Notes under the pieces: generated by a model
What the model saw: only the letters and a program-made list of their open reading frames with translations
Database searches by the model: none
Told to the model about the DNA's origin: nothing
Assembly (NCBI GenBank): GCA_023265025.1
Contig: JAHFUP010000024.1
Span: 1 to 57,743 of the forward strand
DNA length: 57,743 nucleotides
From: Acidimicrobiia bacterium
GTDB taxonomy: Bacteria > Actinomycetota > Acidimicrobiia > Acidimicrobiales > AC-14
Direction of reading: 5' to 3'
In this document: piece after piece, positions 57,663-57,743 of the stretch
Numbering within the stretch: the first letter of the stretch is position 1
Layout of the letters: each line of letters starts with the position of its first letter
Translations under genes and position numbers: made by a program

Positions 57663-57743
57663 TCAGGGCTCCTTGACGCTGTAGCGGAGGACGAGGTCGG
57701 TGCCGGGATAGACGGTGTCGGTGGTGCTGCGGTCGGCGCAGAG
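57663..57743 (-). CDS. C-terminal end of an unidentified gene
   Basis: 26 residues run in from the right edge: DRSTTDTVYPGTDLVLRYSV KEP and then TGA. The same frame continues, after the stop, into the multicopper oxidase-like gene. Too short to identify. Confidence 0.45.
   Translation of the reverse strand, partial: LCADRSTTDTVYPGTDLVLRYSVKEP

Overview
The window is GC-rich (well over two thirds G+C) with dense, often overlapping genes, many GTG starts, and a recurring TAnnnT box 5-8 nt upstream of start codons that lack a Shine-Dalgarno. With the gene content (actinobacterial-type group 1h [NiFe] hydrogenase accessory genes, DUF2510/LURP-one protein, F420-reductase-like protein, EttA, SEC-C methionine aminopeptidase, TetR pairs) this points to an uncultured or poorly studied member of the Actinomycetota. 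The class cannot be fixed from the sequence alone. No tRNA, rRNA, CRISPR array, insertion sequence or transposase was seen.

Layout. 1-4922: the downstream end of a group 1h (high-affinity, H2-scavenging) hydrogenase operon: C-terminus of the large subunit, NifU-like protein, DUF5947, DUF6084, a 461-residue unknown, the maturation endopeptidase, two tandem DUF6893-type microproteins, HypC and a YtxH-like protein, nearly all with overlapping stop/start codons. 4959-7836: a PD-(D/E)XK/Fe-S-type protein whose nuclease residues look degraded, then five small membrane proteins, at least two of them clearly related, on both strands around back-to-back terminators. 7890-10632: small soluble genes, several with Cys/His clusters. 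10672-16985: a secreted Asp-box (sialidase-fold) protein facing a six-gene run (cupredoxin-like lipoprotein, polytopic membrane protein with a probable CTG start, single-span protein, CPBP protease, branched-chain-type binding protein, bitopic protein). 17054-19297: GlsB/YeaQ-type protein, two TetR regulators, a STAS protein.

19298-36946: a hairpin-rich spacer, a secreted anchored protein, SDR, GlxA-type AraC regulator, LURP-one protein, VOC protein, K+ channel with RCK domains, SEC-C MetAP, a heterodimeric ABC exporter, an FNR-type reductase, a NarK-type transporter, fluoride channel CrcB, methyltransferase, RidA, an RNB ribonuclease and a DUF4230 protein preceded by a remnant of an RsbW-like kinase. 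36927-47951: ATP-dependent DNA ligase, an F420/NADP-type reductase behind a 40-bp palindrome, hemerythrin, EttA, a DHA2 efflux pump, a zinc-finger microprotein, a truncated and frameshifted PP2C (RsbU/SpoIIE) remnant, LysE exporter, glucan phosphorylase and a fatty-acid desaturase. 47952-57743: a VapC remnant, a complete oligopeptide ABC importer, a hydrolase remnant, RidA, intact VapBC and MazEF modules facing each other, and an apparently N-truncated multicopper oxidase next to a small membrane protein.

The most system-like parts are the hydrogenase maturation block with its tandem microproteins, the adjoining small-membrane-protein cluster, and the coupled 12380-16985 operon. Remnant genes (four or five) cluster in the second half, suggesting past insertion/deletion there.
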